Notes under the pieces: generated by a model
Databases searched by the model: none
Told to the model about the DNA's origin: nothing
What the model saw: only the letters and a program-made list of their open reading frames with translations
Assembly (NCBI GenBank): GCA_963971425.1
Contig: OZ020515.1
Location: 17,810,291 to 17,874,290, forward strand
DNA from: Bryoerythrophyllum caledonicum
Lineage: Eukaryota > Streptophyta > Bryopsida > Pottiales > Pottiaceae
Length of the DNA stretch: 64,000 nt
Direction of reading: 5' to 3'
Position numbers and translations under genes: made by a program
Part shown: piece by piece, positions 11,301 to 22,056 of the stretch
How positions within the stretch are numbered: position 1 is the first letter of the stretch
Layout: each line of letters starts with the position of its first letter

Positions 11301-12336
11301 TCTTCGCATCGCAAGACCCATAACATGTGGGCGGAACTTGATACACAGCACAGACAACGGTGGAATGACAAGGAGGATCACATCCAAGCACAAATGGAGA
11401 AGCAGAATTGCCCTCCCACTCAGTTTCATTGACAGGAAACAACCTATTCGGACGATTGAGATAATCACATGATTCATTAGCACACTTCAGCTTGCCCAGA
11501 CAGGTAGACATTCAGAAGGTGAGGTGAAACTCGGATTTAATGTGAGAAGTGGAAGTTCGAGTCCATGCATGGCCGTCATCCCGCTTATCCATTCCGTGCA
11601 GTTGCCCAGCCTTTGACGATGAAAGGTACTTTTCCAAAGAAGGAAGTTCAAAGATGACATCTCCATCGAACTGGGGAGGGAGGAAATCAACCTTGCAAAT
11701 TGGAATGGCATTGTAATCTAGTTTTGACAAAATTGACTTTGATCCACGACGGCTACTAAGAAGTCAGAGACAATCTACCACACTTTCCGTAGAGGTGATA
11801 GGGGGTTTGCTAATGGTGGGACCTGTAGGGTCAGACGGAGAAAATTGAGGAACAATGACTCGATCTATCGGTTTGCGAACGCTAGGCAGGGAACCAGGGG
11901 TGATGCCATCACTGTCTGAATCATCACTTAGTAGGACAACTAGGTTGTCACGTGGCTCAAGTTTTACTCTCCTAAGGAGGGGAGTCACATCATTTGCAGC
12001 GCAGGAACGAGCAGGAGTAAATTTAGACGAAGAACTGCTAAAACCACTGTCCACAGTCCCGTAGACTCTATAGGTTCCCACCGCTAAGCGCCAAGTCTTC
12101 GATCCTTGAGAAGAGCTGGGCATCTGAGCAACAGTATGGGTGACTTTGCTAGTGAGCGGGTCCACCACATCAAAGTCAACATGCAAACTCTCCTCTACGA
12201 AGTGGAATCGACAAGCTAATCGATTCCCGGAAACTACAGCGAGACCATCTTCAAGAACCGGAAATGAAATAGGTAAATTATCACCAACACCATGAATTAC
12301 TGCATATCCAGATATCAAATCCTCTGAGAGAGCCAT
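8349..12336 (-). pseudogene. Mutator-like transposase with SWIM zinc finger, three in-frame stops
   Basis: One frame runs from ATG at 12336 to 10225, is spliced across 9798-10224 (donor GTAAGT, acceptor CTACAG, phase 0) and continues to the stop at 8349, about 1,190 codons. In-frame stops interrupt it at 11764 (TGA), 11512 (TGA) and 10246 (TAG). After an N-terminal region comes a Cys-rich finger (CLGKLKCANESCDYLNR and later CIHLGTHGHAVKKG) of the FLYWCH/GCM1 kind seen in MULE transposases. A DDE-like core follows, with WMMFDHV, FMADSAQANW and the CLFHW motif typical of MULE cores. Near the C-terminus is CDCLSF, then YCKHLYYVF, a SWIM CxC...CxH finger. Family assignment is by motif; the third catalytic acidic residue was not located. 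It would bind the element's ends and catalyse cut-and-paste transposition. With three stops this copy is probably dead. Confidence 0.75.
10066..10260. repeat. Family-2 palindromes at the transposase intron/exon edge
   Basis: GCCGACATCGGC lies in the transposase intron (10068-10079) and TACCGATATCGGTA at 10247-10260 overlaps the last codons and in-frame TAG of the upstream exon. They are the same palindrome type as those in gene 1 introns. Confidence 0.7.
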
Positions 12337-13611
12337 GTGATCCTAAAGAATTGGAGAGTTGCATAAGATAATGATTGTGTGCAGCGGACAATGATGCATT
12401 TTGTAGAGACAGGGTCGAAAGGAAAGGTTGCTAGAGATGGACTTAAGAATTCTAAAGTAAAGCAGCGTTAATAATGGAGAAGTTAATAATGAAGAAGTTT
12501 GTGTCAAATTAAGACTACAGTGGTTGAGATTTGCCGCCGCCTCAGTGGAAATTTCATCATTCACGATTTCAGGTGATAACTTTTATCACTCTACAGAAGT
12601 ACGATTTGAAAATGGTGGCTAAGAATATTTACCAACTGTCATACGGCTGTGTGACGGTAATTTATTCGTGGCCAACATTTTGTAAACTACGGTAATTTAT
12701 TCGTGGATACCATAAACTAAGAGATGAAAAATAACATCGTTAACTAAGAACCATGATGATGGAAGCGTGCCTAATTAATTGTGTCCGTCAGCTTTGGTTG
12801 TGCCAAGGATTTGATTCAGGTGATTAGGACAACGAACCAGATTCTATAGATATTATTACAACCGATTAATAAATATCATCAGTAGAAAGGGAAAGCCCTC
12901 ACAACTAAGGTGAGGTCGTAAACAAGGACTATGCCAAGGAAGCGAAAAAACAGACTCTCTTCTTTTCGAATCGCAAGCAGTTGATTCGATCACGGCTAAT
13001 GAGGGAGATGAGATCGAGCGCCAGACTAGCGGAGGTGGGAAACACAACAAGAGTATTAGCGTTTGAGAAGTCTGGGTTGGACGAGGTTCAGACGGAAGGA
13101 GCAAGTTCGTCAGGGCTGCGACAATTAGCCGAGGCTGGGACCGAACGGAAAATTTCAGAAACTTTGAGAGGCAGCAGAAGTGGGAGCTCGAGCGAGGCTG
13201 GGAATGAAGATTGTAGAAGTGATGGTAAGATTGAGCCAATGATGACTAATGAGGGTAAGAGAGAAAATCCGTGATTATACTGCGCATAGCTGAATGTCTT
13301 GTCATCACATCTTTTCAAGAGCTACAACATTGATCAGTCGCAGTCAGGGTATTGTTTTCCTCCGGCTTAGGGTATAGTTGCACCTCCGACTTCGGACTGG
13401 GTCGATGCAGTTTGTTCTTCGACTTAGGGTATAGTTGCACCTCCGACTTAGGGTATAGTTGCACCTCCGACTTAGGACTGACCGTGCCAATGACTTCAGT
13501 TAGACCTTTAGACTTACCCCGAGGCGCTTACTGAGGAAGGGCACAGCTTATCGTCGACTATTGCTTTCTCTTATCATTTTGTGTGTTTGTGCAGGTCGGG
13601 GTCAGCTACGA
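12337..13611. other. Divergent intergenic region between transposase and gene 1
   Basis: About 1.3 kb separates the two divergent starts and presumably contains both promoters. A Ser/Glu-rich plus-strand frame at 12981-13274 could be a 5' exon but has no supporting splice partner. TACGGTAATTTATTCGTGG occurs twice (about 12655 and 12688). The sequence just before the gene 1 ATG ends in a good acceptor (TTTGTGCAG at 13594), which suggests an intron in the 5' UTR. Confidence 0.45.
13365..13480. repeat. Short direct repeats upstream of gene 1
   Basis: Three copies of TTAGGGTATAGTTGCACCTC followed by CGACTT, two of them directly adjacent, lie within the presumed 5' UTR or promoter of gene 1. Confidence 0.75.
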
Positions 13612-16600
13612 ATGACGGAAGGAGAGGGCCATGGCCGGAGGCGCCTGCAGAGTGAAGATGGAGAGGCCAATGAAAGCTCAGATGCCGTCGGAGAGGGTTA
13701 GTTCCTACTCCAATGCTGTTTTTTTTAATTCAGCTAACTCGCGTTGATGCGCCGGATCAGTGTATTGTCGTTGCGGGTGTTGCTCTCATGAGCTTTGAGA
13801 CCGGTTAAAAATGAAAGTAGTGGAAATTTCACAGCTTCGCGTAAACCACAAATAGGGTTCGAGTGACTGCGGCTGTGGAGAGCGCTCCCGCGCTGGGGCT
13901 GCCGACATCGGCAGTCCCCAGGTGAGGATACCTCCCTTGATAGAAGCTCCCTCACCTGGGGACTGCCGATGTCGGCAGCCCTATGGTGGAGAGGCTGTCC
14001 ACACAGACAGCTCCACCGAAGCGGGGCTGCTATGTGGATAGCCCCTCCACCATGGGACTGCCGACATCGGCAGTCCCCAGGTGAGGATGCCTCCCTCGCG
14101 GGAAGCTCCCTCACCTGGGGACTGCCGATGTCGGCAGCCCCATGGTGGTTGGGCTGTCTTCACAGACAGCTCCACCGAAGCGGGGCTGCTGTGTGAACAG
14201 CCCCTCCACCATGGGGCTGCCGACATCGGCAGCCCCATGGTGGAGGGGCTGTCTTCACAGACAGCTCCACCGAAGCGGGGCTGTTGTGTGAACAGCCCCT
14301 CCACCATGGGGCTGCGGACATCGGCAGTCCCCATGGTGGAGGGGTTGTCTTCACAGACAGCTCCACCGAAGCGGGGCTGCTGCGTGGATAGCCCCTCCAG
14401 CATGGGGCTTCCGACATTGGCAGTCCCCAGGTGAGGGAGCTTCCCGCAAGGGAGGCATCCTCACCTCGGGACTGCCGATGTCGGCAGCCCCATGGGGGAG
14501 GGGCTGTCCACACAGCAGCCCCGCTTTGGCGTACTTCATAGTGAGCCGTAGAATGTAAGACATCTGTCGCTTCAAGTATGATTGGTTTGGATAAGTTGAT
14601 TTGGGTAATTGGATTATGCAAGTTAAAACCAAGTAGATTCTGTGATCTATGTGAGGACTAATGATCTGTGTTGACATGATTTGACAGCAAGAGAACATGA
14701 ATTGGAAAGTCTCGAGTTAGGGGACGGCAATGGAGATGAAGAGAGCCCGAGCGTCATTGCTCGTATGTTTGAACAACCGGTCTCAAAAAATGATATTGTG
14801 GTCACAACAGATTAGACACTTGGAAAAATATGTTGGAGCATTTTGGTTGACACATTATTATTTATCGTATATGTCCGCCATTAAAGTTGGGCAACTCTGA
14901 GGCACTCGAGGGCAGCCGATGTCGGCAGCACTTGGGTGGAACAGCAGCCCTTGCAATCAGTTCTTCCACCCTAGGGCTGCCGTCATCGGCTGCACAAGAG
15001 AACTGGAGCTCCCTCAGTCGCACCTCGTCAGAATGAGTGCTGCCGATTGCACTGTCATCTCGCCATTCACTCGCATTCGCCGTTTTCGTTAGTTAGGTCA
15101 TTTTGCAATCGCTGATGATGACTTCATGTTCAGGTTCGAAGGATTGTGAAGACTCGGGAAGTGCACCCGCAGCAGGTTGTTCATCCTATTGCTCTTAGCC
15201 TACTATGTTTGTGGTCGGCAATGCTTGAGGTCCTTCGGTTTCGCAGTTCATGTTTGATTGCCTATTCAACGTATTTTGATTTGGCTTTGACGTTTTAGGA
15301 GCGGGCTCTCTGGTTACTGTTTCGGACTTTGGATTTACTGGCGAAGAAGAGGATCTCGTTTACTTAGATGCCGCTAATGCGATGTCTGCTGAGGAGCTCG
15401 GTAGAGAGATGGAGAAGTTGGTCGTCATGGAGTCAGCGAACACAAGTCAAATCCTTGATGAGCTTCGGTTTAAGCCTCGATCCAAATCAAAGCTCAATAT
15501 TCCATTATGCCGAATGCTGCCCCTCGTTGCTGTAAGGCCATCACTGAAAAATGATGTTATGGCTCTTGGGGCTCAGTTTGTGAGCACAGGTTATATGGAT
15601 GGACACGGTGTTTTCTACGTTGCTGTGAACGATAATGAGGGCAGATCGATGGAAGTCACCCAGGATATAGTAGCAAAATGGAGCCCACTGTGGGTTAGGG
15701 CAGATGAAGAGTTTGAGAGTGACTTGATGAATGATGATGCATGGAAGCAGTTTCTGGGAAAGATGTTCTTTGTTTGGGACGGGAATCACAGGCTGGCTTC
15801 GTGGTTACCAATTATTAATAGAGATCATGGCAGTGACCGTGCTTGGCATTACAGGGTGGAGTCAATCATTCTTGAGGTAAATGGGCAGGTGGGGCGTCTC
15901 CAAACTGCGCTTCACCAAGTGAACTGGTAAGCTTCAAAACAAAGCTTCTGAACCAACTCTTTAGCTCTCGATGATTCTTATTGTTTTGTATCTGAAATGC
16001 AAGAGGAACCAGACTGGACACGTTAAACTCAACCTTGTTCACAAGCTGTATCGCATGCAAGGTATCGCTGCTCAGCCTCTACAGTTTTTTGAAGACTTAG
16101 TTTCGAAAGAAGACCTAGCTAACGCGGGGAAGAAGCAGCAGTCTGCTAATCACACCTGGTACACATTGACTGTTGATGCTCTTATTGGTGTCCTCTATCA
16201 GGTACTCCTCATTTTCCTTCGTTCTTCTTGATTAATTTTTGTATGGTGGCATTATTAGAAGAGTCTTCGTCGTAGTTTTTGCTCTTTTCCGAAGGCGCCG
16301 ACATCGGCAACTCTGTAGAGAGTAGGGCTACGTAATAAGTATTTGTTTTCCTCATGAATGAAATTGACACTTGATCAACATTGCAGCAAGAGTTAGGTGA
16401 CGCTGTAGCCCATGCTACAAGGAAGTTTAAGGAACAGTTTCCGGAGAAGTCGAGTCAGTGGAATTCTGCTAAGCTTCATGAGGTTATTGGAAGAGCTGTT
16501 GCGAAGGTGAGGAAGGACCGCCGGTCTGAAGTTATGAAGCAGCTTCCGATAGCTGATCCAAGGCTCACGCCGCTATTTCTTGAAGAAGTTCGAAAGCATT

Positions 16601-19600
16601 ACGAGAACCACGAAGATGATCCTGAAATGTCTCAAGAGAAGCTGTGGTACCTTGCAACATCAAGCATGGATTCGACTACGAAGGTCAAGTGGTTGCAGCG
16701 CTGGAATATGCCTGCATCTCTTCGTGCAGCGGTTCGGTTTCCTCGGTCGAAGTTTGCCGATCACTCGTTTCCCGAGTGGCTGCACAAGGCTACTTGGTGG
16801 GCACAAGTAAGCATTTTTGCTGTACTTCACTGTCAATTTTTTCGACGAATATACTGTTGTCTAAATGTTGTGTTCTCCGGTTCTCAGATTGCCAATGAAG
16901 TTGAAGACCTCTTCACAGCCTCGCTGTCAGATCTCAATGTCACCATCAACTATCACCCTGTAGGTGAAGGAGTTGTCAAGAGTCTTGCAGATTATGTTGA
17001 GGAGATGCGAATCCAGCTCTGGGATTTGGCATTTGTTCAAGATTTTGAGGTCAACAAAACTCATAAGAATAAACAACCGGAAGACCAGATTGGATTGGCC
17101 GAGGCGGTTTCTAGAGTTCTCTACAGGTACTATCACTTTGTCCTTCTCCTTCGGCATGCAGTATCAAAGACACCCGCATTCTTTCCTGGATACCTCGACA
17201 GGAGAAGTGACAGTTGCATGATTACGGATGAGATTGCAAAGAGGTGGGGTCATGAGCACTACGCAACTTGCGGTTGGTATTTAGACTGCCCTGTGAAATG
17301 CCCTCCTTCGTTTGAGATTTTGCTGAGGAACGGTATTCAGCCAACTTTGACTGGCACGGAAGTGGTGGTTCCCCAGCCGGCTGCCGAAGCCACATCAAAG
17401 AAGCCACGCGTCTCAAAGCGAAAAACTGAAGAAGAGGCAAAGAAAAAGGCTGCTCAGGCGGAGGAGGCGGTAATTGCAAAAATGGCGGCAGCTGAAGCGG
17501 AAGCCAATATCAAAAGGTTAGCGGAGGTCGCCGTTGCAGGGTCCAACCTCAAGAGAATGGAGGAATCGTTGTTACGAGCAACTGTCAATACGGATTTCAA
17601 TGTGGTCTCGTCAGAGCTCCCTTCGGAGTTTAATCCGCTGCCCTCGGCATCTTGCCCTCCTGCTATAGCTCAAGATTTTGAAGTTGATCAAGCATTCCCC
17701 GTCTCAATCATCTCTGACCGGCTCAAGAAACGTGCGGTTTCAAAGAAGTCTAAGACTAAGGCAAGCACCTCGATTCAGTCTCGTGTTTTCGTAGCCAACT
17801 CCAGCATCAGAAAGATTGTGGAGGCTCTTCCAAACATTCACCTGACTCTTCGAGAACTCAATGATTTCTCCCTTGAGGTACTCTTTTCAACTAATTCGCT
17901 CCAATTATCTCTCAGATATTTGTTACTCTTGCCATGTTAAGGTTACTACATGCAATTCGTATTGCCAATGTGGTTGATATATATATTCTTATATCTCTTT
18001 ACCGTTGAGGTTAGAATGCGGATTTTGTACTTCAAATGATATTGAGGAGCTCATTCTCTCTTCAGTCTTCTTATCTTCCTTCACTAGCTATTTTTTTTGG
18101 TGGAGCAAAGCTGTCTCAAACTGTTGTTCCATTTTTCTGCTTGCCGGCGATTTTCGAGTACTACATAATATTTGTTCTAACCTTCAGCAACGTGGGATAG
18201 GCCACTGACATGAATTGTCTGCAGCAACCTTATGTGAAGGAATATATTCTACCATGAATATCCTTAACCACTGCCGATATCGGCAGTCGAATTTCATGCC
18301 CTCTACAATGCTTTCCTGTTTCTTTATTTTCAGTTCTTTCCTCTCCTAATCTGTTTCCTCCTTGCTTTCCTCTTCTCTTAATATGTTCCCTTCTTCCTTT
18401 CCTCTTCTCGTAATATGTGCCCTCCTTCCTTTACTCTTTTAAAATCTTCTTATTCCTTCTTGTTATCTGTGCCCTGAAACCTCCTGTTTATTTTTTTTCA
18501 GGTCATGAAAGTGGCTACAACAATGTCTCTTTCAGCGCATTGCCCACATAGCGGCTTTGACTTGATTATCGGAGATCTTCAAGATGGGATGTCAGTTCCA
18601 GGTGTCTCCGAGAGAATGGACCACATCCCACTTTGGAATGAGTATGCCGTCGAGGATACAGAGACGCTTTTTGAATTTGCTGAGCATTTCCTCAACGCAA
18701 AGGGGGCTGTTTTTTTGTTCGTACCCGACGTCCCTCATATCAAAGCTGATGTGCTGTCCTTTGCAGCTGCTTATGGGTTTCAGCCAATTCGTGAGTGGTG
18801 GGGCATTAATGACCTCCCCTTATCGTCGTTCTTCTCTCCTCATGTTCAGATATATCATGGTTTATTTTTATCCCTCAACTTCTGAATTCCGGTCTTAAAA
18901 TTCATCCCGTTTGCTGTGTATTGTTGATTCCAGAGCAAGCGCTTCAAAATTCAACTCTTCATTCATGAGAAGCTTGGAGCTGATTGCTATCACATTGCTA
19001 TTAATGATGAGCACACCGAGTTGGGCGTCGGAGTTGGTGATTCGGATGTGTTGTTTAATTTTACGTCCAAGGAGTCTAAGTCGATGAACGGCTCGCTTCC
19101 GTGGAGGGGCCCTCATGAGAAAGACGCTAGCTTCATTGAGATGTTCATTGAGGCACTGACACAACCTGCCTCTCTTGTCCTGGACGCCTTTGCCTCTGTT
19201 GGTAAGTTCTCATCTTTCTCATTCTCCATGCATCTATGGTCACTAATCCCTAGCTTATGTTTGTCTTCCATCATTGACTCCTTTTTTTCGAATGCAGGGA
19301 ATTCCGTTCGTGCCTGCAAATCAACGAACCGGCATATTGTTGCACTCGATGATGATATTTTAGTTTTCAACGCGAAATTGAAGCCTTTTCTTGAAGTGCG
19401 TCCACCAGTACCTTGTGTTCCCTCTGTTGCGCATGCTCGAACGCTTATTGACGTGGACGTCCCCATTCGGGTAGTTACGAAGCGAACTAGATTGAGTAAG
19501 TAAGTTTGATGATGCGATGCTTGTTAGTGCTACAAGTGTTCATTCATTCCGTAACTAAATTGTGCTTGACATGGACAGGTTGATTGAGCAACAGAGATCT

Positions 19601-19795
19601 CCTAACGAAGACTTCGACATGGCACCTTGGGATGCGGCGGCTGCAACTATCCAGGCTCCAGCACAATCTCCAGCTTCGTCTTCGTTTGTTCCTAGTTACG
19701 ACAGTCGTGTCTGTTGTTTCATTGATGATGAAGCAGAGGTGGAGAATTGGGTCCACTCACCTTCCTCTGACACTTCCATGGACTCGTACTTTTGA
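13612..19795 (+). CDS. Gene 1: ParB/Srx-like domain fused to beta-class DNA methyltransferase-like domain
   Basis: Eleven exons join in phase without a stop, predicting about 1,154 residues: 13612-13696, 14688-14762, 15134-15175, 15299-15926, 16006-16201, 16387-16806, 16888-17877, 18502-18843, 18934-19201, 19298-19499, 19579-19795. Residues 1-70 are acidic. Around 134-235 is a ParB/sulfiredoxin-like fold (PLCRMLPLVAVRP ... FFVWDGNHRLASW). A Lys/Ala/Glu-rich helical stretch lies near 667-705. From about 830 come FDLIIGDLQDGM (the place of DPPY motif IV), a GF-x-x-I-x-x-WW segment, then HEKDASFIEMF and LVLDAFASVG followed by a conserved acidic DDD (motif I region). Motif IV before motif I is the order of beta-class N4/N6 amino methyltransferases. 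Both signature motifs are altered (DPPY to DLQD; FxGxG to FASVG), so activity is doubtful. Its place in the transposon suggests a transposition accessory or anti-silencing role; that is inference. The end of exon 8 is the least certain border. Confidence 0.72.
13885..14525. repeat. Family-2 palindrome array in gene 1 intron 1
   Basis: Alternating inverted units centre on CTGCCGACATCGGCAG, flanked by CCCCTCCACCATGGGG, CCCCAGGTGAGG and AGCTCCACCGAAGCGGGGCT. Each ~120-bp unit is the reverse complement of its neighbour, so the array can fold into several stacked hairpins. Long false frames rich in 'CRHRQS' or 'SPASVELSV' result. The whole array lies between exons 1 and 2 of gene 1. Confidence 0.85.
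14911..14993. repeat. Family-2 palindrome pair in gene 1 intron 2
   Basis: GCAGCCGATGTCGGCAGC and, inverted, GGCTGCCGTCATCGGCTGC flank about 45 bp containing CTTGGGTGGAA and TTCCACCCTAGG, together forming a hairpin. Confidence 0.75.
16297..16308. repeat. Single family-2 palindrome in gene 1 intron 5
   Basis: GCCGACATCGGC, a perfect 12-bp palindrome apart from the central AC/AT pair, lies in the 185-bp intron between exons 5 and 6. Confidence 0.7.
18271..18286. repeat. Single family-2 palindrome in gene 1 intron 7
   Basis: CTGCCGATATCGGCAG is a perfect 16-bp palindrome within the 624-bp intron between exons 7 and 8. Confidence 0.75.
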
Positions 19796-21149
19796 CTACA
19801 CTTTTGATGTCATTTTGAGTTCACCTACAGTGTTTTAATTTCATATTACCTTACCCTAAAGTGACCAACGAACACAGTCGATCACACTTTCTCTGTGTTT
19901 CATTTCTTTGCTTATACATCATTAGTTAGTATATTGTAATTGCTTTTCTTGCACAATTAATTATTGACTAAATCTAGATTTGAATATACCTTCATCCCTT
20001 AAGTCAATATCGACCAGAATGTGGTCGATCTGACTCTGGTCAGGCTCTCAGATATTTAATTTAGATCGTATGATGTTAGAACTTTTTGCAGGTTGTAGTG
20101 TTTCCCATACCTTTAAAATCTCAGGAGTCATGCTTTAAAATTCCCCATACTTTAGGAGATATCCACGGTCAAAATTTGAAAACACTGTTAGGGCATGCTG
20201 AAATCTGACCAAAACTGCGGTATATGCTCAATTATTCCCAAAATATGCCCAAAACCAATTAGATTGCAGAAACACCCTAAATTCACCCAAATTTGAGATT
20301 TGACTTATTCTCGAATTTTGATCTTCGTACATGTAAAAGACGTAGTAAAGCATGATCTCACCGTCTGGATTATCAATCCGATAATTTTTTATATGCCTTT
20401 TTCATTGTTGAAAATTGGCATTTGTATTTGTATTTCAGCATACCTCCATGTGAAAAATTAAGCATTTCTTTAGGTTTTATAGGTCCTATGAGGGTAAAAA
20501 TTATACGGACATATTCCTTATACACATAGGGACAAGAATATTAAGAGCCTCATGTCAAATTTTCTTTCAATAATGGTTTTTTGGGCCCCTAAAACATTAG
20601 TTTTCCATTCTACAACAAGGAAAAAGTCTCTTTTTTCAACTTTGAACATTACGATCTCACAAATGGTGAGGAATTTGAATCTAAGATTCGGTATGCATGT
20701 ACAAGTACAAGTTAGGTACTAGATCTTATGGTTTTATACTCAAAAAATTGTCAAAAGTTTAAAAATTTCACCTTGCAATGAAAGAGGGCAGTTTTGAGGG
20801 TTTTTGGCAGTTCTGAGGGCTTTCGACTTTAGGGGTAAATGCTACATATTCGGTTCCGAACTCCACGGCCATAGGGTATTTACAATATTCTTGCTAGTTT
20901 AGGTCACCTCCATTTTAACCCTATGCCTTATTACTAGTGGACTTTCTTCATATTAAGGCCAACTATTCACCAATTTCCACGGCTATAGGGCCATCTCCTT
21001 CTATCTTTTAGTTTCATCTTTACTTTTTTTTGGACCCTTCTTATGTATTTTTTCCTTTTTTTGAACTTCTTATAAACTTTTTAAACTTTAATTTTTGGCT
21101 AACTTTATAAATGCTATGTTACTTTTACTTTATCTCATAAAGTTTACAA
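19796..21149. other. AT-rich non-coding 3' part of the Mutator-like element
   Basis: About 1.35 kb after the gene 1 stop has no sustained reading frame. It should contain the poly(A) region and subterminal sequence of the element. Confidence 0.5.
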
Positions 21150-21225
21150 TTTTTCATTTCTACGCTCGCAAACCTAGGCTCACAGCTCGCAACTCGCATA
21201 ATTGGGCACGCAAAATAGCAATCCC
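21150..21225. repeat. Right terminal inverted repeat of the Mutator-like element
   Basis: Reverse complement of the left end: it ends GGGCACGCAAAATAGC plus AATCCCC and is followed directly by the target duplication CGGGAGTGCGT. Confidence 0.75.
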
Positions 21226-21236
21226 CGGGAGTGCGT

Positions 21237-21534
21237 TTGATGAAGAAAGTGGCAGTCGAGAGAGCTCGAGTTCTCCTCGTATAGATTGGGAGCACGCCCG
21301 ATCTTGTAATTGATATCGAGAGCGCACTCGATGGCAGTCGACAACGGGCGCGCAGCCGATGTCTGGGTTGGGATCGGGTGCGCACCCGATATCCTAGTCG
21401 AGATCGGATGCTCGTTCGATCTCCACTAAAATATCGGGAGCGCGCCCAATCTCGTAATTGACATCGGGAGCGCACCCGATGGCAGTCAACAACGGGCGCG
21501 CAGCCGATGTCTGGGTTGGGATCGGGTGCGCGCC
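21237..21534. repeat. Family-1 palindrome cluster (interrupted unit, left part)
   Basis: Palindromes of the GATCGGGTGCGCACCCGATA and ATCGGGAGCGCACCCGAT type in the same order as at 6990-7445. A ~110-bp part is duplicated (GGCAGTCGACAACGGGCGCG near 21333 and a near-identical copy at 21481). The unit is broken at GCGCC by element A and continues at 26798. Confidence 0.8.
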
Positions 21535-22056
21535 TGTGGGATTCCGTTCCCACGTGGTGCCGGAAGTTACCCTTATATTCCGGCCAAAACAAAAAAAATG
21601 AGTAAATAGTTACGCTAGTTCGGTCTAAGGAACAACATATAGTCTTGATGAAAGAATAAAGTTGGAGGAGACGATCTGCAAACCCTAATTAAGCCTAAAA
21701 CTGTCAAATACGGAACCGGAGCAATTACCGGGATTCCGGGTCAGGTGGTTATCCGGAACTGTCGGTCGGAACTGTCACCGTCAACCGTCATCATGATACC
21801 GTACTAACGGTCTGACTACTTAAAGCTGGGGTTTGGAGGGATACTCTTTCTTCTCACTTTGTCTTCCCGTGCCTCGGCTTGTTCTTTCTTTTGCTCTCGC
21901 TTTCTCTCTCGCTCTTATGATTTTCCGAACCGCTTGCCGTTAGGGTTTGGTGAATCAGACAGTTAGAACGGACGTGTGTCTGTTAGGGAGGGCTTTTGGT
22001 AAGGACGGTGCGTGCAGGGACAACCTCGAGAGATAGTGAGGTGATAGTCTGATTCC

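Larger units (their letters stand above)
7446..21225. mobile_element. Mutator-like transposable element, 13.8 kb, carrying transposase and ParB/MTase-like gene
   Basis: Inward from 7446 the sequence GGACCAAGCTATTTTGCGTG, then CCCAACTTTGCGAG, matches the reverse complement of the sequence ending at 21225 (both share GCTATTTTGCGTGCCCAA and the GCGAG-rich stretch). An identical 11-bp flank, CGGGAGTGCGT, lies on each side (7435-7445 and 21226-21236), as expected for a 9-11 bp Mutator target duplication. Inside are a minus-strand MULE-type transposase (8349-12336) and a divergent plus-strand gene (13612-19795). The outer flanks rejoin into one intact unit of the family-1 repeat. The element therefore inserted into the first intron of gene 2. 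Exact ends could shift by 1-2 bases. Confidence 0.8.

Noticed and set aside
13734-14698. Overlapping Pro/Ser/Cys-rich frames on both strands
   Set aside because: Translations of the family-2 hairpin array, which is inside an intron of gene 1.
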